DNA of 64,000 nt from CAVQMC01 sp963713505 (GCA_963713505.1 CAVQMC010000001.1:186001-250000), one strand, 5' to 3'; positions 19,626 through 29,916 are shown, numbered from the stretch's first letter. Numbers and translations are program-made. The notes: generated from the sequence alone by a model not told the origin.

Positions 19626-22313
19626 TTAAAGTGATAAATCAAAACCAAATTGAATATTTCTAGGTGCACCGTAATGATCCGGATATCTTAAATATTCCGC
19701 TACAGTATTAGGTCTGTTTGGATCCGGACCAACATTTTGTGCTTCGGTGGTATAATCAGGCAATCCCGTATCGCCGAAAACATTGACAACTACTCTGTTA
19801 TCTAAGAGATTATATACAGTTAAAAATGCATTTATATCTAATCCGGCTAAGCTGAATGTTTTATTGAGTTTCAAATCCAGAGTAAATTGAGAAGGCCTTC
19901 TTTGACTGTTTTGCTGCAGCCCAGAAGTAATACCTCTATCTGCAATATATTGAGTGATGGAAGGAGTATAGGGTAAACCTGTTCCATATCTTGCAGTAAG
20001 ACTTGCTCCCCAATCACTGGAACCGACAAAAAGTGTAGCATTTAATAAATGTCTTTGATCCCAATTTAAAGGAGTTAAATAAATAGCCGGTGCATCATTA
20101 TTTCTTTCTGCATTAAAAGCATCTTCAGGTGTGGAGTTAGTACCTTCCGCAACTTGATACGTATAATTAAGGTCGAAGCCCCAATTATCGCTCATTCTTT
20201 TATTAATTGTTAATGTAATACCTTTTACATTTGAATAATCTTTATTTATAAACATAGAATAAGAGACAAGATTCAAAGTTTCAATTGCGGGGCTGGAAGT
20301 TATCCAATTCCTTATATCTCTGTAAAAACCAGTAGCATCTATAACCATATTATCAAATACTTCCTGTCTAAATCCTATTTCATACATAACCGTACTTTGC
20401 GGTTTTAAATCCGGATTACCATAAACACTGGTTGGATTTCCGCTCTGAGGAATTAAGTATTGCCCACGATCATACAAATATTGGAATGAAGGAATTTGTA
20501 AAAATTGACCGTATGAAAAGTGAACAACACCGGTTGCACTAATGGGATATGCAATTCCGAAACGCGGACTTAACTGCCATTTAGGAGTTGCATTTTTATA
20601 AAAATATGGTTCTCTCTGCGCAATTGATAGCGGCTGGAGCCATGTTCTCAGCGGTGTATAAATATTAGGATCGAGTTTTCCGCTGTCTGTTAAGGCCTGT
20701 CCATTAGAGTTAAAATAATCCAGCCTTAAACCTATATTTATAATAACATCATTGAATTCAATTTTATCTTGAACATAACCGGCAAATTGAAACGGATTAG
20801 CCGTATAAGTTGCTCTGTTAGGAGTATGAAGTGCGGGGATTTGAGGTTTAAAAGGTTCTACCACAACTCCGTTTACAGTTTTAGGTTCCAATGTATAATC
20901 ATCGTAATGCAGTGTATCAATTCTTCCCTCAATACCAATTTTAATTAAATGATGTTCTGTAACCTGACTTGTAAAATCACCTTTAAGCAAAAATGTTCTG
21001 GTTTGTCTATAAAATCTGTGAAGATTTGTTCCGCCGTCATGGAAAGCATAATTAACTGTGTTTAACGAATCAGGACTTAAGTATCTTGGATCCAAAGGAT
21101 TATCATAAAGATGTTCGTTAAATTTATGATTAAAGAAAGAACCTTTTACAGTATAAAATGTTGAAGAACTTAAAAGATGAGTTAAGGTAAACGCTCCATC
21201 GTAACTATCGGAAAATTTAAATACATTACCTGAAGGCTCCCACTTATAAGCATGATCATAATCTTGATAATTATCTTTAGAATATAAAAACTCCCCGTTC
21301 AATTTTAAATTTTGAAGCAGCCAGTATGTTACATTTGCCTGACCAATCCACCTTTTATGCCAATTCATTGCTACATATGAGCCATCGCCTGGCTGACCGG
21401 TTGTTGTGAAGTTATTAATTCCATACAAATAACCATCATTATAATTATATCTTAAATTAGCAAAAAAAGTTACTTTGTCGCTTGTAAAAGGAAATGGACC
21501 GCTTAAGCTTCCTTGAAAATTATAATTTGTAAATGGGTTAAAATGATCTATATAAGTAAAATAAGAAGTAAAATCGCTTAAATAGTCTCCGCTGTAAACT
21601 TTTATATTGCCGTGATATTGTTTTCCGCCTTCCTTAGTTACAGTATTAACAATTCCAGACATTGCATTTCCGTACTCAGCATTAAATGTTCCGCTGATGA
21701 CCTGTAATTCCTGAACGCTGCTGTTGTCAATCTGAATTCCACGGCTATTATCATACGGATCAGTAACAGAAATTCCATTAACCCAATAGGCAATTTCGGA
21801 AGTTCTTCCGCCGCGTACGTGAAAATCTCCGTTTGCATCTTTGGTTACACCAGCCTGGAGCTGAATTACATCATTTAATTCAGTCACAGGAAGCGCTTTA
21901 ATTTGATCAGAAGAAACCAAAGATTGGCTTGAGGTCACATCTTTTTTAATTACTTCCTGTTTGCCTTCAACAACAACATCCTGAATCTGAACGGCAGATT
22001 CAGATAAATCAAAATTTATAGTTGTTGTTAAATCAATGGAAATGCTTACATTTTCCACAACCATTGCCTGGTACCCTATGTATTGGGCTTTAACACTATA
22101 GTTGCCCGGCGGAATATTCAATATTACATAACTTCCGTCGATATCGGTCGCAGCGCCGTAATTAGTTCCCAGAATAATTACGTTTACAAAAGGCAATGGT
22201 TCTTTAGTGTTTTTATCAATTACTTTTCCGGTGAGTTTTCCCGTAGAACCAGCATAGGTTAAGGAAATAAAAAATGCAAAAAATGTGAGTAAAAGCAGTA
22301 AAACTTTTCTCAT
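19626..22313 (-). CDS. TonB-dependent outer-membrane receptor with carboxypeptidase-regulatory-like domain
   Basis: 895 aa. Seen: a signal peptide (about 1-21), an N-terminal beta-sandwich of the CarboxypepD_reg-like type (about 25-105, 'GKVIDKNTKEPLPFVNVIIL'), a plug domain (about 115-225, 'LPVTELNDVIQLQAGVT' and 'VRGGRTSEIAYWVNGI'), and a 22-stranded barrel ending in 'FGFDLSL'. This architecture is that of SusC-like/CirA-like receptors, but no SusD partner is present. GGAG precedes the ATG. It is second in an operon with a parvulin chaperone and T9SS cargo, so it could import a ligand or act in surface-protein export; the ligand is unknown. Confidence 0.88.
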   Translation of the reverse strand: MRKVLLLLLTFFAFFISLTYAGSTGKLTGKVIDKNTKEPLPFVNVIILGTNYGAATDIDGSYVILNIPPGNYSVKAQYIGYQAMVVENVSISIDLTTTINFDLSESAVQIQDVVVEGKQEVIKKDVTSSQSLVSSDQIKALPVTELNDVIQLQAGVTKDANGDFHVRGGRTSEIAYWVNGISVTDPYDNSRGIQIDNSSVQELQVISGTFNAEYGNAMSGIVNTVTKEGGKQYHGNIKVYSGDYLSDFTSYFTYIDHFNPFTNYNFQGSLSGPFPFTSDKVTFFANLRYNYNDGYLYGINNFTTTGQPGDGSYVAMNWHKRWIGQANVTYWLLQNLKLNGEFLYSKDNYQDYDHAYKWEPSGNVFKFSDSYDGAFTLTHLLSSSTFYTVKGSFFNHKFNEHLYDNPLDPRYLSPDSLNTVNYAFHDGGTNLHRFYRQTRTFLLKGDFTSQVTEHHLIKIGIEGRIDTLHYDDYTLEPKTVNGVVVEPFKPQIPALHTPNRATYTANPFQFAGYVQDKIEFNDVIINIGLRLDYFNSNGQALTDSGKLDPNIYTPLRTWLQPLSIAQREPYFYKNATPKWQLSPRFGIAYPISATGVVHFSYGQFLQIPSFQYLYDRGQYLIPQSGNPTSVYGNPDLKPQSTVMYEIGFRQEVFDNMVIDATGFYRDIRNWITSSPAIETLNLVSYSMFINKDYSNVKGITLTINKRMSDNWGFDLNYTYQVAEGTNSTPEDAFNAERNNDAPAIYLTPLNWDQRHLLNATLFVGSSDWGASLTARYGTGLPYTPSITQYIADRGITSGLQQNSQRRPSQFTLDLKLNKTFSLAGLDINAFLTVYNLLDNRVVVNVFGDTGLPDYTTEAQNVGPDPNRPNTVAEYLRYPDHYGAPRNIQFGFDLSL

Positions 22314-22363
22314 AGATTAACTCCTTAATGAATAAAAATCATTCATCATTATTTATTTAGTTC

Positions 22364-24040
22364 TCAATTATTCGATAAGCCCGGTATTTTATATGCCCAA
22401 AGCATATCATAATTAATTTTTATAGGAACCGATTTCTTTAATTTATTAACATAGTTCTGTAAAAAAGTTTGGCTCATTTGTTTTTTAATTGCCATTTCAA
22501 CTTTATCTTTTATTAAATTAAAGTCTAAAGGTTCACTGGCTTTTTTACCTAAAACCTTAAAAATTCCATAATATTTGTCGAACCTAATTGGGCCGACAAT
22601 TTTTCCGACTTTAGAATTCCATAAAGTATCTTGTAAATAACCATATTCATCAAGGTTTGAATATCCTCTCGTTCCGTCATCATCATTTGAATTATGTTTA
22701 ATCGAATATTGTTTAGCTAAATTTCCAAAATCAGCCCCATTTTCAATTTTGGCGACTAAACTATCGGCAAGAATTTTATTATTTAAAATTATTTCCTGAA
22801 CATTTAAATTCCGCGGAGACATGAAGCTATTGATATTATCTTTATAATATTGATAAACTACCGAATCAGGAACAGTTGCATCTTTATCAATTTCCATCAT
22901 TTTAAAATGCATAAATAAATCTGTAACGAGTTTATTATAAGTACTGTTAACAACTCCAACAGTATCAAAACCCTTACTAACAGCAATATTATAAAGAGTA
23001 TCTTGAAGCATTAGCCCTTTTACAATAGCTTTTAGATCATTAATATCATTTATTTTTCTTAATTGAAATGAGGGAAGTTCGGCAATTTCTTGTTCGATTT
23101 TAAACTGAGAATATTTTTTCCCTTCATAATTTGCACAAACACCTGAATTTTTAAAAGATTTTTTTAATTCAACCGGTAGAGAAAAATTTAAGTCGGTAAA
23201 AATTTTCTGCAGGTTATCATCATTAAATTTTATTTTGGATACATCCATTACTTTTTGAAGATATGCTCTTTCAGCCGGCTTCATTTTTCTTAATCTGATC
23301 ACTTGTGTTAGATGATCTTTTTTATTTAAAAATTCATTTTGAGTTAAAATTGGTTTTATTACTTTGTCTTCAACTTTAATAATACTATAACCATATGCTG
23401 TTTTTACAGGTTTAGAAATTTCACCAATTTTCATAGCGTACGCAGTATCTTCAAAAGCTGGATCCATATCTCCCCAGGTAAAATAGCCTAAATATCCGCC
23501 GTTATTTTGAAGTGTGGTATCTGTAAAAACTTGCTTGGCTAAAGAATCAAAGTTGGCTCCGTTCATTAAAAGATTATATAGACTGTCTGCTTGCTTTTTT
23601 GTAGGAGCATATAAATGTCTGGCAGCAACTCTCTCATTTACCTTTACAAATGCATCGTGTAATTCTTTGTCGGTTGCGGTAATTTTAGCGTATACTTCTT
23701 GATCTTTTAAATACGCAAGTATTGCCTCTTTCTTTGTCCATTTTAATTCTTTTTGATACTCGGGATCATTAAGAATTTTTTTATTATTATCATAATACCG
23801 AAGAACCAATTCATTAGTCATATTGATAAGTACATTTTCACGTACAACATTCTTATCATTTATTCCTGCTTTAATTAAATAATCTGTATAACGATCTGAA
23901 AATTGAGATAAATAAATTTGATGAGACCCCACAGTGGCTAAAATTTGATTATCAGATTTTTTTGTTTGATTACCAACAGAATATGCCAATAGATATGCAG
24001 GTAAAAAGAATAATATTACAAGTAGTCTAAGTCTGTTCAT
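22364..24040 (-). CDS. Periplasmic peptidyl-prolyl isomerase with two PpiC/parvulin domains (SurA-like)
   Basis: About 558 aa from ATG at 24040, chosen because it starts the signal peptide MNRLRLLVILFFLPAYLLAY; a frame extension to 24076 has no signal-like start. Seen: an N-terminal SurA-like chaperone region (about 30-140), a parvulin domain near 150-245 ('AARHLYAPTKKQADSLYNLL', 'GYLGYFTWGDMDPAFEDTAY'), and a second near 400-500 ('LNVQEIILNNKILADSL', 'RGYSNLDEYGYLQDTLW'). SurA-type chaperones escort outer-membrane barrels across the periplasm. It is the first gene of an operon whose next products are a TonB receptor, T9SS cargo and a PorV-like barrel, which fits a chaperone role for them. 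Confidence 0.88.
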   Translation of the reverse strand: MNRLRLLVILFFLPAYLLAYSVGNQTKKSDNQILATVGSHQIYLSQFSDRYTDYLIKAGINDKNVVRENVLINMTNELVLRYYDNNKKILNDPEYQKELKWTKKEAILAYLKDQEVYAKITATDKELHDAFVKVNERVAARHLYAPTKKQADSLYNLLMNGANFDSLAKQVFTDTTLQNNGGYLGYFTWGDMDPAFEDTAYAMKIGEISKPVKTAYGYSIIKVEDKVIKPILTQNEFLNKKDHLTQVIRLRKMKPAERAYLQKVMDVSKIKFNDDNLQKIFTDLNFSLPVELKKSFKNSGVCANYEGKKYSQFKIEQEIAELPSFQLRKINDINDLKAIVKGLMLQDTLYNIAVSKGFDTVGVVNSTYNKLVTDLFMHFKMMEIDKDATVPDSVVYQYYKDNINSFMSPRNLNVQEIILNNKILADSLVAKIENGADFGNLAKQYSIKHNSNDDDGTRGYSNLDEYGYLQDTLWNSKVGKIVGPIRFDKYYGIFKVLGKKASEPLDFNLIKDKVEMAIKKQMSQTFLQNYVNKLKKSVPIKINYDMLWAYKIPGLSNN

Positions 24041-24412
24041 ATAGATATAGGTTAGGTACTGCCCCTTCGTACACAAGTACTATAGTGGAATGAGATGAAT
24101 ATATTTTTTCAAGGCAGTAAAAATTGTTTTATACGCTATTCCTTAAAATTATTGGTTTAAAAATAGGTAATCCTACCTTAAAATCAATGCAAATTTACTT
24201 TATACCCAATTACTAAATATTAGTATTGACAATTATTATAAATTAATTTATAAAGAATAAATTAAAATTTGTGGTTAAAATCAAATTTCGGCCAAAATAT
24301 TAGTTTAAAAATGCATTTTTGTAAAATATTTGTATCTTATCTGTAAATGGATAATTAATAAATATATGCTTTTTTCCGTATAATAAATCAAAATTTTAGT
24401 TAGGAGGTATGA
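24041..24412. other. Divergent intergenic region, 372 bases
   Basis: AT-rich spacer between the parvulin-operon start and the DUF427 gene. It must hold promoters for both directions. I see no inverted repeat of note, no ORF with coding character and no clear TAnnTTTG box; the only defined element is the ribosome-binding site at its right end. Confidence 0.5.
24403..24407 (+). promoter_or_regulatory. Strong Shine-Dalgarno that decides the DUF427 start
   Basis: GGAGG lies 5 bases before ATG 24413. A second ATG at 24409 overlaps it but reads only Met-Asn-Gly-stop, so 24413 is the real start. Most genes in this window lack such a clear site. Confidence 0.75.
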
Positions 24413-24694
24413 ATGGCTAAAGCAATTTGGAACGGTGAAATTATTGCAGAGAGCAAGAAAGCCAAACAACTCGATGGGAAATATTATTTCCCTCAAAGTT
24501 CTATTAAAAAGGAATTTTTCAAAAAAAGTTATACTCACCATATAGATTTAACAAAAGGCAAAGCTAACTTTTTCAATTTACACGTTCAGGATAAAATTTC
24601 CTGGAATGCAGCATGGTATTATCCAAACCCAAGAAAACAAGCTGAGAAGATTAAAGACCATGTAACTTTTAACGGTGATGTAGAAGTTAAATAA
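24413..24694 (+). CDS. DUF427 domain protein
   Basis: 93 aa, the usual size for a single DUF427 domain. Seen: 'AIWNGEIIAES' at the N-terminus, 'KYYFPQSSIKKEF', and 'AAWYYPNPRKQAEKIKDHVTF', the conserved aromatic stretch of the family. DUF427 proteins are small soluble beta proteins of unknown function. It stands alone: divergent promoter region upstream, a terminator 26 bases downstream. Confidence 0.88.
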   Translation: MAKAIWNGEIIAESKKAKQLDGKYYFPQSSIKKEFFKKSYTHHIDLTKGKANFFNLHVQDKISWNAAWYYPNPRKQAEKIKDHVTFNGDVEVK

Positions 24695-24720
24695 CACACA
24701 TCGATTTTATTATTTTTATA

Positions 24721-24750
24721 ATGCCTGTTTTACACAGGCATTTTCTTTTT
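24721..24750 (+). terminator. Rho-independent terminator after DUF427 gene
   Basis: 8-bp stem atgcctgt / acaggcat with a 5-base loop, followed by ttttcttttt. It ends transcription of the single DUF427 gene. Confidence 0.85.
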
Positions 24751-24806
24751 AAATTGATTTTGTATTTAAGCAAAACTTCTAAATCTTTAATTAATTCGGA
24801 ATACAA

Positions 24807-25343
24807 ATGAAAATTCTAGTCGGTTCAAAAAATCCCGTAAAAATTCAATCTGTAAAAGATGCTTTTGCTAATTATTTCGACAATATTGTTGTGGAATCTT
24901 TCAGCGTTAATTCTAATGTTCCGGAACAGCCGGTTAATGATGATACGTTTACAGGAGCAAAAAACAGAGTAAATGAATTAAAAAAAATTGATAAAGATAA
25001 AAATCTAATTGCCGATTTTTTTGTTGGAATTGAAGGCGGAATAATGGAAATTTACTCAACCTGGTTTGCATTCGGATGTATGTGTATTGCCGATAAAAAC
25101 AGCACATTAAGTTTTGGAACTTCTCCTTTATTTGAATTGCCTGATAAAATAATTAAAGAATTATTAAAAGGTAAAGAACTTGGATTAGTCATGGATGAAA
25201 TGACCGGAGAAAATAATACAAAACATAAAGAAGGTGCAATTGGATATTTCACAAACGGAGTTATGAACCGGACGCAGCTTTATATACCAGGATTGATTAC
25301 TGCCTTAATTCCATTTCTTCATAAAGCTGAATTTGATAATTAA
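24807..25343 (+). CDS. yjjX: Inosine/xanthosine triphosphatase (YjjX family)
   Basis: House-cleaning NTPase that hydrolyses non-canonical purine nucleoside triphosphates (ITP, XTP) in the cytoplasm. Seen: 'ILVGSKNPVKIQSVKDAF' at the N-terminus, 'VPEQPVNDDTFTGAKNRV', 'DFFVGIEGGI', and 'HKEGAIGYFTNGVMNRTQLY', all hallmark YjjX segments. The 178-aa length is normal. The NRDE-family gene follows by 17 bases on the same strand, so the two are probably co-transcribed. Confidence 0.9.
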   Translation: MKILVGSKNPVKIQSVKDAFANYFDNIVVESFSVNSNVPEQPVNDDTFTGAKNRVNELKKIDKDKNLIADFFVGIEGGIMEIYSTWFAFGCMCIADKNSTLSFGTSPLFELPDKIIKELLKGKELGLVMDEMTGENNTKHKEGAIGYFTNGVMNRTQLYIPGLITALIPFLHKAEFDN

Positions 25344-25360
25344 TTTTAAAGGGAATTTTT

Positions 25361-26128
25361 ATGTGCCTTATTGTTTTAGCAAATAATTATCATCCGAAAT
25401 ATAAATTGATTTTAGCCGCAAATCGTGATGAGTTTTATTCACGCAGTACTGAACCTGCACATTTTTGGACAGATAATCCAAATTTGCTTGCAGGAAAAGA
25501 TCTGCAAGCCGGCGGAACATGGATGGGGATTACCAAAAACGGAAGATATGCTGCTATTACAAATTTTCGGGATCCAAGTTCAATGAATCCTAAAAATGTC
25601 TCCCGCGGAAAAATAGTCACCGATTATCTAAACAGTGTAGAATCACCAAAGAACTTTTTAGAAAATTTAATGGAAACGGCACAAAAGTATAATGGTTTTA
25701 ATTTATTAGTAGGAACCACAAATGAATTATATTTTTTTTCCAATAGAACAAATGATCCTGAAAAATTAATCCCCAATATTTACGGTCTCAGTAATCATCT
25801 TTTAGATACACCATGGTCTAAAGTTGTTAAAAGCAAACAAGCTTTTGCTTATGCAATTGAACAAAAAGAGATCAATATCAAAAAACTTTTTAATTTGTTA
25901 TCTGATACTTCCGTTCCCCCTGATGATGAATTACCAGATACCGGAGTTGGAATAGAAATAGAAAGAATTGCTGCTCCTGTTTTTATTGAAAGTCCGACAT
26001 ATGGAACAAGAGCATCAACCGTTTTATTAATTGATAAAAACAACAATGTTACATTTATTGAAAAATCTCTTGATGTTGATAAAAAAGAATGGAATGAATC
26101 AAAATTCAATTTTAGTATTGAGGAATAA
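25361..26128 (+). CDS. NRDE (TANGO2-like) family protein
   Basis: 255 aa. Begins 'MCLIVLANNYHP' with the family's invariant Cys2, followed by 'LILAANRDEFYSR' containing the Asn-Arg-Asp-Glu motif that names the family. Later segments 'GGTWMGITKNGRYAAITN', 'NVSRGKIVTDYL' and 'YGTRASTVLLI' also fit. An N-terminal Cys after Met resembles Ntn-hydrolase folds, and eukaryotic TANGO2 has been linked to haem or lipid handling; the bacterial role is undefined. An aaaggga sequence upstream may serve as its ribosome-binding site. Confidence 0.88.
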   Translation: MCLIVLANNYHPKYKLILAANRDEFYSRSTEPAHFWTDNPNLLAGKDLQAGGTWMGITKNGRYAAITNFRDPSSMNPKNVSRGKIVTDYLNSVESPKNFLENLMETAQKYNGFNLLVGTTNELYFFSNRTNDPEKLIPNIYGLSNHLLDTPWSKVVKSKQAFAYAIEQKEINIKKLFNLLSDTSVPPDDELPDTGVGIEIERIAAPVFIESPTYGTRASTVLLIDKNNNVTFIEKSLDVDKKEWNESKFNFSIEE

Positions 26129-26299
26129 GATAATTTGAAAATTCTTTTAATTTCAATATAAAAGATATTTCCATATTATTTTTAACTTAAATTAGGTTGG
26201 AAATGATATATTCGACACAGATTTTATTCATTTCCTTAATTATGTTCTAACGATCCTTTTCATCATTCAAAACTAAAGAAAAATTTAAAGAGGCTTTAT

Positions 26300-27071
26300 A
26301 TGTACAAAAAATTATTCTGCATCATTTTTACTGTTTTATTTTTTAATACACTTATTTTCTCTCAGAATAAAATGAATGATAAAATCAAAACAAAAACTGT
26401 AACTTATTTAAGCGGGACTGATACCGTGAGTGCATATTTAGCCGAACCGGAAGGCGAAGGCCCATATCCCGGGTTAATTGTAATTCATGAATGGTGGGGA
26501 TTAAAGGATTGGATTAAACAAAATGCGGATGACTTTGCTAAACGAGGTTATGTTGCTTTGGCAATTGATTTATATAGAGGAAAATCAACCGATAAACCTG
26601 AAATTGCACGAAAACTAATGCAAAGCGTACATGAGGATAGAGCAGCGACGAGATTTGAAAGCAGCATTCAGTGAATTAGTAAACATGAAAAATGTTAATA
26701 AAAATAAAATCGGATCAATCGGCTGGTGTATGGGAGGAGGTTATTCACTGCAAGCAGCATTAAATATACCTGAATTAAAAGCTTGTGTGATAAACTATGG
26801 AAGACTTGTGACCGATAAAAATTTAATTAAGAAAATAGATTGTCCGGTACTCGGAATTTTTGGTCAAGAAGACAAAGGGATAACTCCAAAAGATGTTAAT
26901 AATTTTGAAAAAGCTTTAAATAAAGCTAATATAAAAAATAAAATTATTGATTATCCTGGAGTGAATCATGCTTTTATGAACCCAAACAACAAAAGCGGTT
27001 ATAACAAACAAGTAGCCGAACAAGCATGGAAGGAAACTTATAATTTCCTTAATAAATATTTAAAGAATTAA
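26300..27071 (+). CDS. Secreted dienelactone hydrolase-family alpha/beta hydrolase (one frame break)
   Basis: About 256 aa after repair. Seen: a signal peptide (MYKKLFCIIFTVLFFNTLIFSQ), the alpha/beta-hydrolase core with 'VIHEWWGLKDWI', nucleophile elbow 'GWCMGGGYS' (Cys as in dienelactone hydrolases), acid in 'FGQEDKGI', and 'GVNHAFMN' with the catalytic His. All triad members are present. The frame shifts once at 26641-26650 (one surplus base); repaired it reads 'VHEDRA...RDLKAAFSELV'. The physiological substrate is unknown, as the family is used on many esters and lactones. Confidence 0.82.
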
Positions 27072-27076
27072 TGAAA

Positions 27077-28856
27077 TTAAACTTGTAAAAGTATCCTTCC
27101 CCATTTTTGTTTAATATTGAATGAAACTTTTCCTTTTTCAGGTTTAATTTTTTCATTATTTAAGAGATCATTAATATCTCCTTTATGATCTGTTTTTATT
27201 TCCGTTGAAAAATCTTTTAAACTGTTATTAATACAAATTATTATTTTTTGATCCTTATAACTTCTAGAAAAAATAAAGATCTCATTTTTGTCATCTACCA
27301 ATAATGTATTAAAATCTCCCAATTGAAGTGCTTCATTAGAATTTCTAATATGAATTAATTTCTTAATGTGTTCATAAAGTTCTTTATTAAATTCAACTTT
27401 TTCCGGTTTGTTTTTTAATGTTTGATCCGGTAGAAAAATTTCGTCTTCATACTGCATATCATCCCAAACCATTGGTTTTCTGCAGCAGGGATCGTTAGCA
27501 CCCCACATCCCAGCTTCATCTCCATAATAAATATAAGGAGCTCCGACATATGTCATTTGGAAAATTGATAATAGTTTAATTATATCATACTCTTCTTTAG
27601 TTGGTTTACGAAGTTTATATTTATGATTTGCTCCTTTCCAAATATCAAAAGTTTCTCCCCAATTTTTAATTTTTGCAAGATCTTTATTAACTAAATGAGA
27701 AGTCTGTCTTTGTGTGTCATGACTTCCATTTAAATTCATTTGAGCGTAAGTAACACACTCAGGGAATGCTTCTCTCAAAATTTTAAGTCGATTATCAAAC
27801 TCGGAGGTTTTTATTCTGGTTTTTTCATCAAAAAAATATTCCGAACAAATAAACAAAAAATTATAATTCATTAATGCATCAAATTCATCACCTTCTAAAT
27901 ATGATTTCATTTTATTAGGTTCATCGACAATTTCCGCGGTAATATAAGCTTCGGGATTTATTGATTTTAACATGCTTTCTCCAATCTTTCCAAAATTTAT
28001 GTTTAATACAAAATGCTACATCCAATCTCCATCCGTCAATACCTTTTGATGTATCACCATCATTGTTTGGATTCATCCATCTTTTTGTAATATTAAAAAT
28101 GTAATCTTTCGGACCTTTCACAATTCCGTTTTCATCTTCTTTCCATTCGGGTAATTCTCTAAATCCAAACCAGCCTTCATAATCGAATTTTGAATGTTTA
28201 TCAGGATCATCCCAGGAAACAACAGAAAACCAATCTTTATATTTTGATTTCTTTTGATTTTTCAAAACATCCCGAAAAGCCCAATGATTTAAACCTACAT
28301 GATTAAAAACTCCGTCAATTATAATTTTCATTCCGTGTTTGTGAACTTCTTCAATTAATTTTAAGAATAGTTTATCTGCAGAAGTCCAAACCCAGGTTTT
28401 AGGATTATCGGGTATTTCATTTTTTATTAATTCTCTATCACCTTCAGGATTTGGACCGAAATTGGGATCAATATGATGATAAGTTGCGCTGTCATATTTA
28501 TGAGAAGAAGGTGATTCGAAAACCGGATTAATATAAAGTGCACCGATTCCCAAATCCTTTAAATAATCCAGTTTATCAATTATTCCTTGTAGATCGCCAC
28601 CGTATCTTCTTCTTTGAACATTGAACCAAATATCTTTTCCATTAGATTTTTCATAAGACTGTAATTTGTACCAGTCGGATGTCCAAGGATGAATCTGCCA
28701 TTCGGAGCTGTGATCGTGCGGCCAGGCGCCTTTTAAAGTTTCAATAGTTGGATCATTTGAAGCATCTCCATTTCTGAATCTATCCGGAAATATTTGATAC
28801 CAAACTACTTTTTTTGCCCAATCGGGGACAAAATCTTTACCTGTTTTTTGAGTCAT
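27077..28856 (-). CDS. Cytoplasmic GH13 alpha-amylase-family enzyme (one frame break)
   Basis: About 592 aa after repair; no signal peptide. Close paralogue of the secreted enzyme at 6040-7878 over the whole length ('VWYQIFPDRFRNGD', 'GGDLQGIIDKLDYLKDLGI', 'GDEAGMWGANDPCCRKPMVW'). Region I 'DGVFNHVG' (181-188), nucleophile Asp279 in 'GWRLDVA', acid/base Glu in 'YITAEIVDEP', and 'LNGSHDTQR' are all present. The frame breaks at 27965-27968 in a run of four T on the plus strand (one base too many); repaired it reads 'WRKHVKSINPEAY'. It probably degrades imported maltooligosaccharides or cyclodextrins, with MalQ (53785-55326) as a partner. Confidence 0.88.
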
Positions 28857-29092
28857 TTAATATCTTACTTGAGAGTCATTAATAAAAAGGATTAATATTG
28901 GTGCACAAAATAGTAAAAAGCATAGATTTAATGTATATGAATTTATCTAAACTCAAGATTAAACATAAAATTTAAATTGATCTATATAATTTAATTACAA
29001 AATATTTATTGGATTTTTACATATTTTAGATTTAATAACAATTCTTATAAAAGTGTCAATAAAAGAATTACAATAATTTTAAGAGAATTTAC

Positions 29093-29866
29093 ATGTATAG
29101 ATTTTTCATCTTTATTCCGATCTTTTTTTTAAGTTACATCTCTATTTCACTTGCCGGAGAATTTGAAAGCTTAATAAAAAAGGGTGATGAATTTTATAAA
29201 AATTTGGATAACCTGGATGCAGTAAAATTTTATGAATCAGCTTATAAATTATCTCCAAATAATTTTGAAGTTTTAAAAAAATTAACAAGGACTTTAAATG
29301 ATGCCGGAGAAGAACAGTTTGAACTTAGAAATCGCGATTCTGCCCAAACTTATATTAATCGTGCAGTAAAATTAGCAGAGACTTTCAAAAAAGAATTTCC
29401 GGATAGTGCAATTGTTTACAGCTATATTGCGCTTTGCTATGGAAATTTAGCAATGTTCAAAGGAGGTAAGGAGAAAATCAAACTGGCAAATATAATTAAG
29501 GATAACGCTGAGAAATCTATTAAAATGGATTCAAGTAATTATCTTCCATATATAATTTTAGGAATTTACAACAGAGAGGTTGCGAGTTTAAGCTGGTTTG
29601 AGAAATTATTTGCCGACACTTTTTTCGGCAGTCTGCCGGATGGTTCATATAACCAATCTTTGAAAATGTTCCGGAAAGCTTTGAGTTTTAATCCGAATAT
29701 GATTGTTGCTATTTTTCAAATGTCCAGGACTTACAGAAAACTTGAAATGTTTGATAGAGAAAAAGAATTACTTCAAAAAGTGTTGGACTTACCGGTTGTA
29801 AATTTTAGAGACAAATTTGCAAAAATAAAAGCACAAAGAAGATTAACTCAAATGGGAAAAGAATAA
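29093..29866 (+). CDS. Exported TPR-repeat protein
   Basis: 257 aa with a signal peptide (MYRFFIFIPIFFLSYISISLAG) and several tetratricopeptide-like helical repeats ('FYKNLDNLDAVKFYESAYKL', 'YSYIALCYGNLAMFKGGKEK', 'NYLPYIILGIYNREVASLSW'). The pattern resembles the RMD1-like TPR proteins found in several bacterial phyla. No catalytic motif; a periplasmic scaffold is likely. The sequence tagatttaataaca precedes it at 29027-29040 and recurs before the kinase-like gene at 32318. Single gene ended by a terminator. Confidence 0.78.
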   Translation: MYRFFIFIPIFFLSYISISLAGEFESLIKKGDEFYKNLDNLDAVKFYESAYKLSPNNFEVLKKLTRTLNDAGEEQFELRNRDSAQTYINRAVKLAETFKKEFPDSAIVYSYIALCYGNLAMFKGGKEKIKLANIIKDNAEKSIKMDSSNYLPYIILGIYNREVASLSWFEKLFADTFFGSLPDGSYNQSLKMFRKALSFNPNMIVAIFQMSRTYRKLEMFDREKELLQKVLDLPVVNFRDKFAKIKAQRRLTQMGKE

Positions 29867-29868
29867 AA

Positions 29869-29895
29869 AAAGCGCATCAAAAAATAATGCGCTTT
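29869..29895. terminator. Bidirectional terminator between TPR gene and rhodanese gene
   Basis: 9-bp stem aaagcgcat / atgcgcttt with a 9-base loop directly after the TPR gene stop; convergent with the rhodanese gene that ends at 29917. Confidence 0.75.
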
Positions 29896-29916
29896 CCAAA
29901 AACTAATTTTGATATT

